From SIG77 sp045589595 (GTDB taxonomy: Bacteria > Verrucomicrobiota > Lentisphaeria > Victivallales > UBA1829), in contig JAZNPK010000034.1 of the NCBI GenBank assembly GCA_045589595.1, forward strand, positions 1 to 64,000: a stretch of DNA of 64,000 nucleotides. Direction: 5' to 3'. The notes under the pieces are model-generated. The model was not told the DNA's origin. It searched no databases and saw only the letters and a list, made by a program, of their open reading frames with translations. The stretch's first letter is position 1. The number at the start of each line of letters is the position of its first letter. A program made the position numbers and the translations under genes. This document shows positions 1 through 7,342 of this stretch, in pieces.

Positions 1-197
1 TGGGTGACTTTTCGCTGTTCGTCCGGATTCTTGATGGCTCCGGCTTCCAGATTTTTCATTTCCGAAGCGGCGCGGGCGAATGCCGGTGCCATGGCGGTAA
101 GGTCGCTGTCCTGAAAATTCATTCCGGCGAACGAAATTGCAAAACCGCTGGCGTCGTCGCGCAACGTATATTTTTCTGACCGATCGATCCAATTCAT
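1..197 (-). CDS. pgi: Glucose-6-phosphate isomerase, N-terminal part (runs off left edge)
   Basis: Only the first 65 codons are in the window. The start is the ATG at 197, with AAGGAG about 12 bases upstream. The visible protein begins MNWIDRSEKY and contains GAIKNPDEQRKV. This resembles the N-terminal segment of the glucose-6-phosphate isomerases of Bacteroidetes and PVC bacteria, which carry GAIANPDE followed by RMVGHYWLR. The family interconverts glucose 6-phosphate and fructose 6-phosphate in glycolysis in the cytoplasm. The gene is preceded by a long gene-free stretch, so it probably has its own promoter or leader. The assignment rests on one short motif; the catalytic residues lie outside the window. 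Confidence 0.6.
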   Translation of the reverse strand, partial: MNWIDRSEKYTLRDDASGFAISFAGMNFQDSDLTAMAPAFARAASEMKNLEAGAIKNPDEQRKVT

Positions 198-273
198 AGT
201 AACTGCAAAGCTCCTTTTAAGGAAGTCCTGTTTTTTTTGTGAAAATACAACCTGCGGCGGCGCCCCGTGGGGA

Positions 274-354
274 GCAATCAGCGTTCCGCTGATTGCGTGA
301 AGAGCGCCTCCGGCGCGTGAAGATGTGAAGGTGTGAAGTGCGCCCTTGCGGGCG
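274..354. repeat. Serial short hairpins separated by GTGAAG spacers
   Basis: Three perfect inverted repeats follow one another: GCAATCAGCG/CGCTGATTGC (274-296), GCGCC/GGCGC (304-316) and CGCCC/GGGCG (341-354). They are separated by copies of GTGAAG, at 297-302, 317-322, 325-330 and 333-338. The layout resembles short REP-like extragenic elements that spread in clusters. It is upstream of pgi and could also act as an RNA structure. Only one copy of the full array was seen in this window. Confidence 0.4.
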
Positions 355-393
355 TAAGGATGGACTTGTTTTTTTCAGCGGCATCATCAAACT

Positions 394-431
394 TTCTCCT
401 GTATTTTCTTACTTTACGCAATACAGGAGAA
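394..431. other. 12-bp perfect stem-loop in pgi upstream region
   Basis: TTCTCCTGTATT (394-405) is exactly complementary to AATACAGGAGAA (420-431) around a 14-base loop. No T-run follows on either strand, so it does not look like an intrinsic terminator. On the minus strand it lies about 200 bases upstream of the pgi start, so it could be part of a leader structure or an operator for a dimeric regulator. Confidence 0.35.
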
Positions 432-574
432 GGCACATCACGGCGCAAAAAACGGACGGGCAGAAAGAATACCCGTTGCCGCTTCTGACAGCGTGACATA
501 CCGGCGGAAGACGGCGTGCCGTCTCCGCATTCCCCATGTGTTGCGGGCACATTTCCGGCAATGCCGGAGGGACT

Positions 575-680
575 TGGATAAGGACGGGATCTGACTCATT
601 GTCCGTTACGGAACAATTCACAGTTGCTCGACAGTCCGTGATTTTCACACGGTTCACCGGGATCTTATCCGTTTTTTTTA
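575..680 (+). ncRNA. Candidate structured small RNA with terminator-like end
   Basis: GGATAAG (576-582) can pair with CTTATCC (664-670) to close about 80 bases that contain two further hairpins: ATTGT/ACAAT with an inner CCG/CGG (598-617) and CCGTG/CACGG (636-652). The closing stem is followed directly by a run of T (672-679). The result is a three-way-junction layout with a terminator-like tail on the plus strand. There is no reading frame of note and no clear promoter, and no known RNA family was recognised. It could equally be an antisense view of a pgi leader. Low confidence. Confidence 0.25.
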
Positions 681-764
681 CAAAAATTAATATATCCTGC
701 CCGGCAGACCTTTTCAAGTCAAAAAATACAAAATGCCGTCAGAATCTGTTTTCTCTGCTTTTTT

Positions 765-883
765 CCCTCTGCTTTCCGTCGGCTCAACCCCCAACCCCCA
801 CGAAAGTTTTACCGCCGCCGGAAAGCAGAAGTTTCAGAACACGGAACCGAGTTCCGCGTCCAATAAAAGGAAAAGCGTCAAAA
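765..883 (+). repeat. Dispersed structured repeat, copy 1
   Basis: About 119 bases are nearly identical, in inverted orientation, to 24498-24619, with only a few differences. The element contains a long imperfect stem: GCTTTCCGTCGGC at 771-783 against GCCGCCGGAAAGC at 814-826, with one mismatch. A short hairpin CGGAAC/GTTCCG lies near 842-855. This copy abuts the terminator of the aminotransferase operon. No transposase is present, so it may be a non-autonomous (MITE- or REP-like) element or a conserved RNA. Confidence 0.75.
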
Positions 884-926
884 AAAAGAAGGCGGAAAAA
901 ATCATAAAGATGATTCATTTTCCGCC
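880..926 (-). terminator. Intrinsic terminator of the aminotransferase operon
   Basis: On the minus strand GGCGGAAAA (926-918) pairs with TTTTCCGCC (899-891), and inside it AATCAT pairs with ATGATT around a 4-base loop. The hairpin is followed by TTC and eight T (887-880). It lies 25 bases past the aminotransferase stop codon. Confidence 0.85.
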
Positions 927-951
927 TCAAATGTATGGGATGAAGAGTGGA

Positions 952-2136
952 TCAGGCTTTGATCTCCCGGACAAATTCCCCGATCCGTTTCAGTGCTTCG
1001 CGGATGCCTTCGATGCTGGTGGCATAGGAGCAGCGCACATATCCGTTGCCGCAATCGCCGAACGCATCGCCGGGAACGACAGCCACATTTTTCCGTTTCA
1101 GCAGTTCCACTGCAAAGTCGGCAGAAGACATGCCGGTTGACGTGATGTTGGGGAAGACATAAAACGCCCCGTTGGGTTTCAGACAGGTCAACCCGATGTC
1201 GTTGAAGCCCTTGACGATCACATTCCGCCGGTCACAATATTCCCGCCGCATATTTTCCATGGCGGTTCTGCCGTTCTTCAACGCTTCCTCCGCCGCATCC
1301 TGCGCTGTGATGGAGGCGCAGAGCATGGTGTACTGGTGGATCTTCATCATGGCATCGATGATGTTTTTCGGACCGCATGCGTAGCCGACCCGGAAGCCGG
1401 TCATGGCAAAGGCTTTGGAGAATCCGTGCAGGACGATGGTCCGTTCTTTCATGCCGGGCAGAGTGGCGATGGATGGCGTGGGGGCGCCGTCATAGGTCAG
1501 TTCCACATAGATGTCATCGGCAATGACCAGAAGATCGTGTTTGATGGCGATCTCCGCGATCTTCCGGGTCTGTTCCATGTTGAGGACTGCGCCCGTGGGA
1601 TTGCAGGGAAAGTTCAGCAGGATCGCTTTTGTCCGGGGCGTGATCGCCGCTTCCAGATCGGCAGGATCCAGCGCAAAGGCGTTCCGTTCATAAGTATTGA
1701 CGGCTACCGGAACGCCATGTGCCATACAGATCTCCGGCACATAGGAAACATAGCAGGGCTGATGATAAATGATCTCATCGCCGGGAGATGTGATGGCGCG
1801 GATCACAAGGTCCAGCGCTTCACTGACGCCCACGGTGATGAGACATTCCTGCGCGGGATCATAATCCAGTCCGTAATCTTTTGCCATATACTCGCAGACA
1901 GTGCGCCGGAGCGACAAAGTTCCCAGATTGGATGTGTAACTCGTTCTGCCCTTTTCCAGAGAAAACAATGCGTTTTCCCGGATCGTCCACGGCGTAACAA
2001 AGTCCGGTTCCCCCACGCTCAGGGAGATCACATCCTTCATAGTGCTGACGATATCAAAAAATTTCCGGATGCCGCTTTTCGGCAGAATATCAATGTGTTC
2101 AGCCACAAAATTACGGTGTGACTTGCAGTCGCTCAT
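952..2136 (-). CDS. Aminotransferase class I/II, aspartate/aromatic type
   Basis: A 394-residue fold-type I PLP enzyme, full length for the family. Visible landmarks are NPTG at 179-182, the Asp/Tyr pair at 207 and 210 that binds the cofactor, and the Schiff-base lysine K241 in HGFSKAFAMTGFRVG. A conserved VRCSYA near residue 370 should supply the carboxylate-binding arginine. Such enzymes transfer amino groups between amino acids and 2-oxo acids in the cytoplasm; the exact substrate cannot be read from the sequence. The start overlaps the end of the Lrp/AsnC regulator gene by 26 bases, so the regulator probably controls this enzyme. A strong terminator follows. Confidence 0.9.
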   Translation of the reverse strand: MSDCKSHRNFVAEHIDILPKSGIRKFFDIVSTMKDVISLSVGEPDFVTPWTIRENALFSLEKGRTSYTSNLGTLSLRRTVCEYMAKDYGLDYDPAQECLITVGVSEALDLVIRAITSPGDEIIYHQPCYVSYVPEICMAHGVPVAVNTYERNAFALDPADLEAAITPRTKAILLNFPCNPTGAVLNMEQTRKIAEIAIKHDLLVIADDIYVELTYDGAPTPSIATLPGMKERTIVLHGFSKAFAMTGFRVGYACGPKNIIDAMMKIHQYTMLCASITAQDAAEEALKNGRTAMENMRREYCDRRNVIVKGFNDIGLTCLKPNGAFYVFPNITSTGMSSADFAVELLKRKNVAVVPGDAFGDCGNGYVRCSYATSIEGIREALKRIGEFVREIKA

Positions 2137-2608
2137 TCGATTCCTCCTCGTGATACAACTTCCCGGCTTCCTTGTACTTTTTCAGCAGAAAGTGGGTGGC
2201 TGTGGAAAGTACGCCGTCAATGGTTGCCAGTTTGCTTGCCACAAACATGGCAACATCGTTCAGTGTCTCGCCGCGTACTTCCGCCATCAGGTCAAAACCG
2301 CCGGACATCAGATAAAGGCTTGTCACCTGGGGGAACTTGCTCAAACGCTGGGCAATACGGTCAAAGCCGCCGTCACGCTCCGGACGGATGCGGACTTCAA
2401 TGATCGCTTTGACTGCCGCCTCCGGCAGAACAGATTCTTCGATCAGGGCACAGTAGCCGATGATCTCATTCGTTTCCTCCAGTTCCTGTATGGCAGCGGC
2501 GACAGCTCCGGTGGTGGAGTCCAGCCGTTCCGCCATATCTTCCAGAGACATCCTTGCGTTTGCGGAAAGCAGACGGAGCAATTGTTTTTTGAAGTCGGGA
2601 TTGATCAT
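2111..2608 (-). CDS. Lrp/AsnC family transcriptional regulator
   Basis: A protein of about 165 residues with an N-terminal helix-turn-helix (residues about 5-55, SLEDMAERL ... AVAAAIQELE) and a C-terminal RAM/AsnC ligand-binding domain with the family pattern around TSLYLMSGGFDLMAEV. Members sense amino acids and regulate amino-acid metabolism as dimers or octamers on DNA. I chose the ATG at 2608 because it forms an ATGA overlap with the stop of the upstream gene and has GGAG eight bases ahead; an in-frame ATG at 2617 is possible. The neighbouring aminotransferase is the likely target. The ligand is unknown. Confidence 0.88.
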   Translation of the reverse strand: MINPDFKKQLLRLLSANARMSLEDMAERLDSTTGAVAAAIQELEETNEIIGYCALIEESVLPEAAVKAIIEVRIRPERDGGFDRIAQRLSKFPQVTSLYLMSGGFDLMAEVRGETLNDVAMFVASKLATIDGVLSTATHFLLKKYKEAGKLYHEEESNERLQVTP

Positions 2609-3462
2609 TTTTCGCACTCCACACCGCAGGGACCGCGGAGAAATTCAAGATTGTTTTTCAAACGGGCATCGATCGGTTGGACACTGGAAAAGTCTTCCAG
2701 GATCAGCCATCCGTTGTATCCGTTCAGTTTCAATTCGCTGATCACAGCGGGCCAGTTCACTTCCCCGTACTGAAGCTGGACGTTATCAACCTGCCAGGCA
2801 AGTCTGCCGTTTTCGACCATGATCTGCCGGTGAGCGCGGTTTTTGACATGGACTTCCGCCAGATAGGGACCGGCGGCACGGATCGCCATATTGTACCGTT
2901 CCGTTCCTTCCTCCACCTGATTGCCGGGATCCCACATGATCCCCACATGATCCGGATCCAGACCATCCAGCACTTCCAGCGTGGAAATGACCGTGGGGCA
3001 GAGCAGACCCATGTGCGTTTCCGCAAGCGCCTTGACTTTGTAACGGGCTGCCAGTTTTTCGATCTTACCGTACTGTTCACGGTTCTTTGCGATCTGTTCC
3101 CGGAAGGAAACTGCCGGATCGTATCCGCCCACATTGATGCGGGCGGCTTTTGCGCCGATGGCATTCGCCGCACGGAAAACATGTTCCACTGTTTCAAAAT
3201 CAAAGCAGCTCACATAGGAACCGAGAGACGGCATCTCCATACCGAGATTGTCCGCCAGTTCCCGGAGAGCAGGGGCTTTTTCCTGCAGGACTTCCGCTGT
3301 CATACTGGTGCGGTTGCCGCTCCAGAAGGACGGGTGTTCTGTATCGCCGGCATCTGCCGTGACGCGCCATTCCAGCCCGTCATATCCGATGGCAGAGGCG
3401 ACTTCCAAAGCTCTTTCGGGCGTATATTCCGGCATACTGACCGTAAAAATACCGATTTTCAT
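2605..3462 (-). CDS. Sugar phosphate isomerase/epimerase (xylose isomerase-like TIM barrel)
   Basis: A 285-residue protein of the AP-endonuclease 2 / xylose-isomerase-like TIM barrel family. It opens with MKIGIFTVSMPEYTPERAL and has the family metal-site patterns around LAETHMG, MWDPGN, EVHVKN and the C-terminal ILEDFSS. These enzymes usually isomerise or epimerise sugars or inositol derivatives with a divalent metal. It is translationally coupled to the regulator gene by a 4-base overlap and sits 24 bases after the membrane protein gene, so the four genes 952-4194 look like one operon. The substrate cannot be told. Confidence 0.85.
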   Translation of the reverse strand: MKIGIFTVSMPEYTPERALEVASAIGYDGLEWRVTADAGDTEHPSFWSGNRTSMTAEVLQEKAPALRELADNLGMEMPSLGSYVSCFDFETVEHVFRAANAIGAKAARINVGGYDPAVSFREQIAKNREQYGKIEKLAARYKVKALAETHMGLLCPTVISTLEVLDGLDPDHVGIMWDPGNQVEEGTERYNMAIRAAGPYLAEVHVKNRAHRQIMVENGRLAWQVDNVQLQYGEVNWPAVISELKLNGYNGWLILEDFSSVQPIDARLKNNLEFLRGPCGVECEK

Positions 3463-3486
3463 TTTTTCAGATACTCCTTTTGGGTG

Positions 3487-4194
3487 TTACTTTTTGATTG
3501 TCAGAATAAAGCCCAGCGCCAGACTGAGGAACGCGCTCATGAGGATGCGGTAGTCCGGGGGCAGACAGAATGTGATGGTATGCGCCGGGATCCAGAAAAA
3601 CAGGATCGTTTTCGGCAGGAAAGATCCCCAGATATCGGCGTTCAGCGTTCTGAAAAATGCCGCGCCGCCATAGATCCGGGCGTCTTTGATACAGGCATTG
3701 AACCACTCGTGAGCAAGCATCATGGGATAACAGAAGATCAGGTTCAACCAGAGGGATGTGCTGAACGCAAAGATCAGTGTATTCCAGAAACTGTCAGAAG
3801 AATGGAAGGGCCACAGCTGCGTGTTGCAGAGTTTATCTATACCGATGGCAAAGATGGGGAACACGATCGTGAACAGCATACCGAACAGACCCCAGACAAT
3901 AAATTTGAGCCAGAGCCGTTCCGTATAATAACTGCCCGTTCTGCCGCGGGTCTTGATCATTTCGCCGAAAGATGCCAGTACGGCAACTTTGATGAAGCCG
4001 GAGATGTACGGATATTCATTGACCACCGCCCCGAAATTTTTCAACCCGGTCAGATCCGCAAAGGAACCTTTGAAGTCGATCCCTGCCCAGCAGATGGTTT
4101 TTTCCAGCAGACCTGTGGTGCCCCACGGGAAAAAGAATACAAGCAGGGCAAGCAGTACAAATACGATGATCGCGATAGTATCACTCTGTTTCAT
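3487..4194 (-). CDS. Integral membrane protein, Mpv17/PMP22-like
   Basis: A 235-residue, strongly hydrophobic protein with about five membrane segments: residues 7-25, 65-80, 95-120, 135-160 and 190-233. The C-terminal part, with FWIPAHTITF then LPPDYR and a hydrophobic end, resembles the Mpv17/PMP22 signature, where a W-x-P near the start of a helix is followed by N/T-F and P-x-x-x-R. Bacterial members have no firmly known role. It is the first gene of the aminotransferase operon and has a plausible promoter at 4248-4276. The family call is by eye and moderate. Confidence 0.55.
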   Translation of the reverse strand: MKQSDTIAIIVFVLLALLVFFFPWGTTGLLEKTICWAGIDFKGSFADLTGLKNFGAVVNEYPYISGFIKVAVLASFGEMIKTRGRTGSYYTERLWLKFIVWGLFGMLFTIVFPIFAIGIDKLCNTQLWPFHSSDSFWNTLIFAFSTSLWLNLIFCYPMMLAHEWFNACIKDARIYGGAAFFRTLNADIWGSFLPKTILFFWIPAHTITFCLPPDYRILMSAFLSLALGFILTIKK

Positions 4195-4247
4195 GATAGG
4201 GTCTTCTCCTTGTTGAGAGTTGTTTTATTACAAAACTGACATATAGT

Positions 4248-4276
4248 AAAATATCATCATTTTGCCTTCAGAACAA
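4248..4276 (-). promoter_or_regulatory. Predicted sigma-70 promoter of the aminotransferase operon
   Basis: On the minus strand TTGTTC (4276-4271) and TATTTT (4253-4248) are 17 bases apart, 54 bases upstream of the ATG at 4194. Confidence 0.5.
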
Positions 4277-4327
4277 CCCGGAACAGAATAAAAAACGAAA
4301 AAAAATCCGTGAAACCCCCGATCAGAC

Positions 4328-4356
4328 TTGAAAAAAACAGTTCCGGCGTTTACAGT
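4328..4356 (+). promoter_or_regulatory. Predicted sigma-70 promoter of the glycosyltransferase gene
   Basis: TTGAAA (4328-4333) and TACAGT (4351-4356) are 17 bases apart. The -10 is weak. It is divergent from the promoter at 4248-4276. Confidence 0.4.
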
Positions 4357-4389
4357 TAATGATCCTGACCATTACCGGAGTTGAATAAG

Positions 4390-5124
4390 ATGAACGAAAA
4401 TACACCCGTCAGACGGAAACTTTCAGTGATCATCCCCGTTTATAACGAGGAGGGGTACATCCATGCTGTTCTCGACCGTCTCTTTGCCGTAAAGTTTCCT
4501 GAAGATACCGCGTTGGAGTGGATCATTGTGGACGACTGTTCCCGCGATCAAACCTGGGCGGAACTGCAGACACGGCATGAGGAAAATATCCGCCTTGCCC
4601 GTCATGAGGTCAATCAGGGAAAAGGAGCTGCGCTTCATACCGGCTTTTCTCTGGCGACCGGCGATGTGGTGGTGGTGCAGGACGCAGACCTGGAATATGA
4701 TCCCGCCGATATTCCGCGGCTGCTTGAGATCATGGACCGGACCGGAGCGGATTTTGTCTGCGGCATCCGCGCGCCGCTGCTCCGGAAGGATCCCGTCTAT
4801 GGCAAAATGGGGGCGGCACACCGTTTCATCAACCGTTTTCTGACCGGATTCTGCAACCTGTTTCTTCCGGTCCGGCTCTCCGATATGGAATGTTGCTACA
4901 AACTCATCCGCAGAGATTTTCTGAAACGATTTGAACTGCACGAAAAACGGTTCGGTTTTGAACCGGAAGTCACCTTGAAATGCGCCCGGGCCGGAGCTGT
5001 TTTTGCCGAGGGTGCTGTTTCATACGATCCGCGTACTTGTGCGGAAGGGAAAAAGATCAACTGGAAAGACGGCGTATCCGCACTGCGCTGTATCCTCCGT
5101 TACGGTTTATTCAAAGGAGCCTGA
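4390..5124 (+). CDS. Glycosyltransferase family 2
   Basis: A 244-residue GT-A fold transferase. It shows the N-terminal VIIPVYNEE, the nucleotide-sugar aspartates in IVDDCSRD, the NQGKGAALHTGF loop and the DADLEYDP metal motif, followed by MECCYK and RFGFEPEVT, typical of dolichyl-phosphate-mannose or undecaprenyl-phosphate-sugar synthases. It lacks C-terminal membrane helices, so it is a soluble or peripheral form. Start at the ATG 4390, with GGAG nine bases upstream; an in-frame TTG at 4381 sits against the ribosome site and is less likely. It heads a group with two small genes. Confidence 0.85.
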   Translation: MNENTPVRRKLSVIIPVYNEEGYIHAVLDRLFAVKFPEDTALEWIIVDDCSRDQTWAELQTRHEENIRLARHEVNQGKGAALHTGFSLATGDVVVVQDADLEYDPADIPRLLEIMDRTGADFVCGIRAPLLRKDPVYGKMGAAHRFINRFLTGFCNLFLPVRLSDMECCYKLIRRDFLKRFELHEKRFGFEPEVTLKCARAGAVFAEGAVSYDPRTCAEGKKINWKDGVSALRCILRYGLFKGA

Positions 5125-5130
5125 TCCGTT

Positions 5131-5409
5131 ATGAATTTTCTGACCACTTTAGCGCGGCTTGTTGTCCGCGTTTGTATTATTGCTTTTGTTCTGTCTCTGA
5201 TCATCAGTTTTATTCCGCTGATCCTGGTGCTGATCCTGCTGTATGCATTCTTTGCACCGGCGCGTTTCCGTTCCACCATGTTCAATCTCCGGAACAACAA
5301 ATTCCGGTATCGCGGCGGAACCCCGCCGCCTGAAACAGCCCGGAATCCGGAAGACGATGCCATTGATGTGGAATGTACCGTGATCGATGACGACAAAAAC
5401 GGACGGTGA
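5131..5409 (+). CDS. Small membrane protein of unknown function
   Basis: 92 residues. One long hydrophobic stretch (residues about 4-45, probably two helices) is followed by a basic then acidic tail ending DDDKNGR. It starts 7 bases after the glycosyltransferase gene and its stop overlaps the GTG of the next gene (GTGA), so it is co-expressed with both. No family recognised. Confidence 0.6.
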   Translation: MNFLTTLARLVVRVCIIAFVLSLIISFIPLILVLILLYAFFAPARFRSTMFNLRNNKFRYRGGTPPPETARNPEDDAIDVECTVIDDDKNGR

Positions 5410-5813
5410 ACCGTCCCGATCCAATGATGTCCCGTGATTTTCTTGCTGCCGTCCGCAATGGCGAATCCCTTGAAGCCCTGTCCCGCTGCTGGGATCGGGC
5501 GTTCCTGAATTATACGCCGTCCGCCCCCGGAAGATGGCGCGATCCCGATGAAGTTTATACCGGCAATCTTGATACCCCGGTTTATGCGGCAGCGTTTCTG
5601 GAACGGCTGCTCATAGCGGAACCCGCCGACCGCCGGACATACGACAGGATCTTTGCTTATCTGCAGTTTTATGCGGCAGTCTGGCGGCAGAATTACAACA
5701 GTCCCGCCGACCGTGATGTGGTGCGCCGTCTGATCTCCGCCGTAAAAGATGCGATGCCGGATCCGTCAGGTGAATGGCTGGATGACCTGTCCGCGCAACT
5801 GGAAATGCAGTGA
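5406..5813 (+). CDS. Conserved-looking hypothetical protein
   Basis: 135 residues, soluble, rich in Asp, Arg and aromatic residues, with no signal peptide or membrane segment. The GTG start forms a GTGA overlap with the preceding stop; in-frame ATG codons at 5424 and 5427 are alternatives. The stop is only 8 bases from the stop of the convergent permease gene. Placement behind a glycosyltransferase suggests a cell-envelope link, but no function can be given. Confidence 0.5.
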   Translation: MNRPDPMMSRDFLAAVRNGESLEALSRCWDRAFLNYTPSAPGRWRDPDEVYTGNLDTPVYAAAFLERLLIAEPADRRTYDRIFAYLQFYAAVWRQNYNSPADRDVVRRLISAVKDAMPDPSGEWLDDLSAQLEMQ

Positions 5814-5821
5814 GGCGGAAT

Positions 5822-7135
5822 TTATTTTGCCCGGTTTGTGATCCTCATACGCGGGTCCGCCCACGCATAAGCAATGTCCGTCAGTAGATTGATCAGCACA
5901 AAGAGAAATGAACTGAGGATCACCAATGCTTTCAGCATCTGCAGGTCGGCATCATGCAGGGCGTTGATCCCTTCGCTGCCCAGACCGGGGATCCCGAAGA
6001 AACTTTCCAGCAGCAGACTGCCGGTGAAGAGAAACGGCAGAATCCCGGATGCCCGTGTGATAATGGGGATCAATGCATTCTTCAGCATGTGTCTGCCGTA
6101 AACAGTTACCGGACTCGCGCCTTTCGCCACAGCAGTCCGCAGATATTCCCGGTTACATTCATTGAGAAATACGGTGCGGTAAAAACGGACTCCGCTTCCG
6201 GTTCCGCTGATGATCCCGATGATCACCGGCAGAACCAGATATCTTGTTCCGCCCCAGCCCCAGACGGGGAACCAGTTCCAGTAATATCCCAGCAGCCATT
6301 GTCCGAAAATGATCAGGGCGAGATAACTGATACTCATACCGGCGACGGAGATCACCATAATGACTCTGTCGATCCATCTGCCGTGCCAGACGCAGGAGAT
6401 CATTGCCAGTACAATGCCGAGCAGCAGTTCCCCGAAAAAGACGGGGAGCATCAGCATCAGAGACGGCCACATGCCGCGCCAGAGTTTGCCGCGGATCGGC
6501 TCCCTTGTCTGAAGCGTATTGCCGAAATTGAAGAAACTGATGTAAGGGAAGGTGGAGCGGAATGATACGATCTCACCCAGTGATGCCAGAAACTGACTGT
6601 CCCACGGTTCGGGATTCAGACGGTAGAACGATACCGCCCGGATCTTGACGGAACCGTCCCGCGGCGTGATCACGATCTCGCCCGCATCTGCTGTGATTTC
6701 CGTCCGGTCCTGACATTCTCTGCCGTTCACGAGGACCTGTCCATCGGCAATGACTTCCACATAAACGGTGTTGCCCTCCGGCACAAAATTGCGTTGGAAA
6801 ACGATCTGTGTTTTTTCAGCGCCGCCGGAAATCAGCAATCCGTCCCGCGAGGGTTGTGCATCGCCGTTGACCGTTACGCCGGTAAATGAGGATCTTGACC
6901 GCTCAAAGACCGCATTGGTGAACGCTTCCGTACGGAGAAATTTTCCGTAAAACAACGGTCTGTCCGCCCCGAGCGCCTTGCGGAGACTTTCCACTTCCTC
7001 CGGTTTCGGATTCTTGCCCAGCAGGGTGGATGTGGGGTCGCCGGCAGCAACCCGGAACAATACGAATGTGAGGATCATGACGCCCGCCAGGATCAACAGG
7101 GAACTGATGGAGCGTCTGATGATAAATTGCAACAT
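5822..7135 (-). CDS. ABC transporter permease, OppB/DppB-like, with large insert
   Basis: 437 residues; DppB-type permeases are usually near 310-340. The N-terminal helix and the GDPTSTLLGKNP segment (the family has GDP near residue 32), the EAA loop (EYLRTAVAKGASPVTV) and the C-terminal LLLESFFGIPGLG are all present, so the core is intact. The additional residues, roughly 75-190, lie between helix 1 and helix 2, are beta-rich (FTGVTVNGDAQPSRDG, ADAGEIVITPRDG) and should face the periplasm. No partner permease, ATPase or binding protein is adjacent in the window. Such systems import peptides or oligosaccharides. Confidence 0.82.
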   Translation of the reverse strand: MLQFIIRRSISSLLILAGVMILTFVLFRVAAGDPTSTLLGKNPKPEEVESLRKALGADRPLFYGKFLRTEAFTNAVFERSRSSFTGVTVNGDAQPSRDGLLISGGAEKTQIVFQRNFVPEGNTVYVEVIADGQVLVNGRECQDRTEITADAGEIVITPRDGSVKIRAVSFYRLNPEPWDSQFLASLGEIVSFRSTFPYISFFNFGNTLQTREPIRGKLWRGMWPSLMLMLPVFFGELLLGIVLAMISCVWHGRWIDRVIMVISVAGMSISYLALIIFGQWLLGYYWNWFPVWGWGGTRYLVLPVIIGIISGTGSGVRFYRTVFLNECNREYLRTAVAKGASPVTVYGRHMLKNALIPIITRASGILPFLFTGSLLLESFFGIPGLGSEGINALHDADLQMLKALVILSSFLFVLINLLTDIAYAWADPRMRITNRAK

Positions 7136-7234
7136 GGCATGTTTTTCCGTTGTCTGATCATTTCTACACGCATAAAAAATAATGTCAGACCCGGAAAATT
7201 CAAGTCTTTTTTAATAAAAAATAAGATAATTGAT

Positions 7235-7263
7235 TTGAATATCGTGCCACTTGGGGCTAAATT
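7235..7263 (+). promoter_or_regulatory. Predicted sigma-70 promoter of the ppiD-like/ispF run
   Basis: TTGAAT (7235-7240) and TAAATT (7258-7263) are 17 bases apart, 80 bases before the ATG at 7343. Confidence 0.5.
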
Positions 7264-7342
7264 ACAGGGATCGGCAGAGCCGGTATTTTTTTGAAGAAGA
7301 AAAAAGAAACATAACACATAGAAGAAAGGCGGTCATCTTATT

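Larger units (their letters stand above)
198..764. other. Gene-free, hairpin-rich intergenic stretch upstream of pgi
   Basis: No convincing gene is seen here. Short open frames exist on both strands but have atypical composition and no good ribosome site. The stretch is unusually rich in perfect hairpins: 263-272 (CCCC/GGGG), 274-296 (10-bp stem, 3-base loop), 304-316, 341-354, 394-431 (12-bp stem, 14-base loop), 510-523, 536-552 and 554-568. A closed structure ending in a T-run follows at 575-679. On the minus strand this could be the leader of pgi; on the plus strand it could hold a small RNA. No tRNA or known RNA family was recognised. Confidence 0.5.

Noticed and set aside
409..717. A 102-codon minus-strand frame upstream of pgi
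   Set aside because: Cysteine-rich, no family, covers several hairpins; no good ribosome site.
536..907. Frames over the dispersed repeat (also 24424-24705) that share a Pro/Arg-rich peptide
   Set aside because: The likeness comes from the DNA repeat. The frames have no ribosome site, and the hairpins better explain the conservation.
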